Positions 5,854 through 6,496 of a DNA stretch of 6,496 nucleotides are shown here, one piece after another (within the stretch, counting starts at the first letter, position 1; every line of letters starts with the position of its first letter). Source of the stretch: Planctomycetota bacterium (lineage in GTDB: Bacteria > Planctomycetota > SZUA-567 > JAFGNG01); the NCBI GenBank assembly GCA_016927125.1, contig JAFGNG010000204.1, forward strand, positions 1 through 6,496, given 5' to 3'. Under the pieces are notes generated by a model. The model searched no databases and had not been told where the DNA came from. It was given only the letters and a program-made list of their open reading frames with translations. Position numbers and translations under genes: made by a program.

Positions 5854-5884
5854 AAATTAGTAGTTATAGATCACCACTGCTAAC

Positions 5885-5926
5885 AGCATGTTTTATAATG
5901 CGTTATGGCATAAAACAGCAAATGCT
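5885..5926. repeat. Imperfect inverted repeat just downstream of mdh
   Basis: GTTTTAT (5890-5896) pairs with ATAAAAC (5910-5916) around a 13-nt loop, and AGCAT (5885-5889) pairs with ATGCT (5922-5926) outside it, with five unpaired bases on one side. It begins 11 bases after the mdh stop codon. It may help end mdh transcription, although no T-run follows on the minus strand. Confidence 0.4.
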
Positions 5927-5936
5927 ATTAGTGGAG

Positions 5937-6496
5937 TTACCCTAAATCCTCCGCGCTCAGGGATTCAATGCCCTGGCGCACGCCGGCGGCCGATTTCTCA
6001 AGCGCGGCTTTTTCCTCCGCGGTCAAATCCAGATCAATAATCTTTTCAACGCCATCCTTGCCAATGAGCGCGGGAACGCCGAGGCTGATGCCCTCAAAGC
6101 CGTACTCACCCTCGAGGTAGGTGCAGACCGGGAGGAGGCGCGGCTGCCCGGTAAGGCAAGGCTCCACCATTTCGCAGATGGCCGCGCCGGTGGAGGAGAA
6201 GGCGCTACCGGTTCTCAGGAGTTTAACCACCTCCCCGCCGGCCTTGCGGGTGCGCTCGACAATGGCGTCGATCGTTTCCTGATCTAGCAACTCCGCGATC
6301 GGCACCCCGCTGACGGTAGCAGTGCGGGTAATCGGCACCATATTGTCGCCGTGTCCGCCCAGGACCATCGCGGAGACATACTTGGGATCACACCCGAGCG
6401 CTCCGGCCAGGAAGGTACGGAAGCGGGTAGAGTCCAACACGCCCGCCATGCCCATCACCTGGTTACGCGGCAGGCCGGACTGCTTATAAAGGACAT
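5937..6496 (-). CDS. mdh: Malate dehydrogenase, C-terminal part (5' end outside window)
   Basis: The frame is open to the right edge and ends at TAA (5939-5937), giving 186 residues, about 60 percent of a normal 310-residue NAD-dependent malate dehydrogenase of the LDH-like type, an enzyme that interconverts malate and oxaloacetate in the citric acid cycle. Visible are the stretch SGLPRNQVMGMAGVLDSTRF, typical of MDH and including the Asp/Arg pair of the active site, and the catalytic histidine in GGHGD, followed by the usual SGVPI and GxGAAICEMV-like region (here STGAAICEMV). The apparent GTG/ATG starts near 6455 are internal, because family-conserved residues (VLYKQSGLPRNQ) continue in frame to the edge. 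The Rossmann NAD site and the specificity loop lie outside, but the MGMAGVLD context favours malate over lactate. Confidence 0.95.
   Translation of the reverse strand, partial: VLYKQSGLPRNQVMGMAGVLDSTRFRTFLAGALGCDPKYVSAMVLGGHGDNMVPITRTATVSGVPIAELLDQETIDAIVERTRKAGGEVVKLLRTGSAFSSTGAAICEMVEPCLTGQPRLLPVCTYLEGEYGFEGISLGVPALIGKDGVEKIIDLDLTAEEKAALEKSAAGVRQGIESLSAEDLG

Larger units (their letters stand above)
5760..5862. promoter_or_regulatory. Operator array of TACTAA/TTAGTA boxes around the fic promoter
   Basis: Six copies of one hexamer or its complement occur in 103 bases: TACTAA at 5760, 5778 and 5829, and TTAGTA at 5836, 5846 and 5857. The last three are 10 and 11 bp apart, about one helical turn each, and lie directly upstream of the -35 box. 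This looks like a multi-site binding region for a repressor or activator, possibly the winged helix of Fic itself. The high A+T content raises the chance of coincidental matches. Confidence 0.55.

Noticed and set aside
5885..5926. A dif-like XerC/XerD recombination site
   Set aside because: A TTATG word and rough symmetry recall dif, but the 28-bp arm-spacer-arm consensus is not met.

Overview
The window comes from a Gram-negative-type bacterium of moderate to fairly high GC whose lineage I cannot fix. It carries a block of housekeeping genes (rho, a PfkB-type sugar kinase, a glutaredoxin-like protein, a Nif3/YqfO family protein, a PilZ protein and malate dehydrogenase). One clearly more AT-rich gene, a Fic-family AMPylase, sits among them with an elaborate promoter region and looks acquired. 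No tRNA, rRNA, CRISPR array or insertion sequence is visible.

Layout, left to right. 1-395 (+): the C-terminal part of transcription terminator Rho, cut by the window edge. 396-660: a non-coding spacer with small hairpins. 661-1761 (+): a PfkB-family kinase, most likely 2-keto-3-deoxygluconate kinase, closed by a good intrinsic terminator at about 1799-1835. 1762-2354: about 590 bases without a convincing gene, AT-rich, with two weaker terminator-like hairpins and then a near-consensus sigma-70 promoter (2132-2159) that would give a leader of about 190 nt. 2355-2636 (+): a 93-residue CxxC glutaredoxin-like protein, whose start codon follows a run of eight G. 2637-2950: non-coding, with a foldable GC-rich segment (2714-2788), a perfect 10-bp stem intrinsic terminator (2794-2826) and a small hairpin just before the next ribosome binding site. 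2951-4054 (+): a full-length Nif3-like dinuclear metal protein with the PII-like insert.

The right part is on the minus strand. PilZ (4354-4061) converges on nif3 with only six bases between the stop codons. fic (5731-4391) lies upstream of pilZ with a 36-nt gap and no visible terminator, so fic transcription probably runs into pilZ. mdh (5937 to beyond the right edge) is upstream of fic. The 205-nt mdh-fic spacer holds a strong promoter reading into fic (-35 TTGACA). That promoter is surrounded by six copies of TACTAA or its complement, an 11-bp-arm palindrome and a second 9-bp-arm inverted repeat over the -10 box.

The genes do not form one pathway. KdgK and Mdh belong to central carbon metabolism, Rho and PilZ to transcription termination and c-di-GMP response. 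The points most worth a second look are the fic operator array, the structured RNA-like segment ahead of nif3, and the long leader with its promoter ahead of the glutaredoxin gene.
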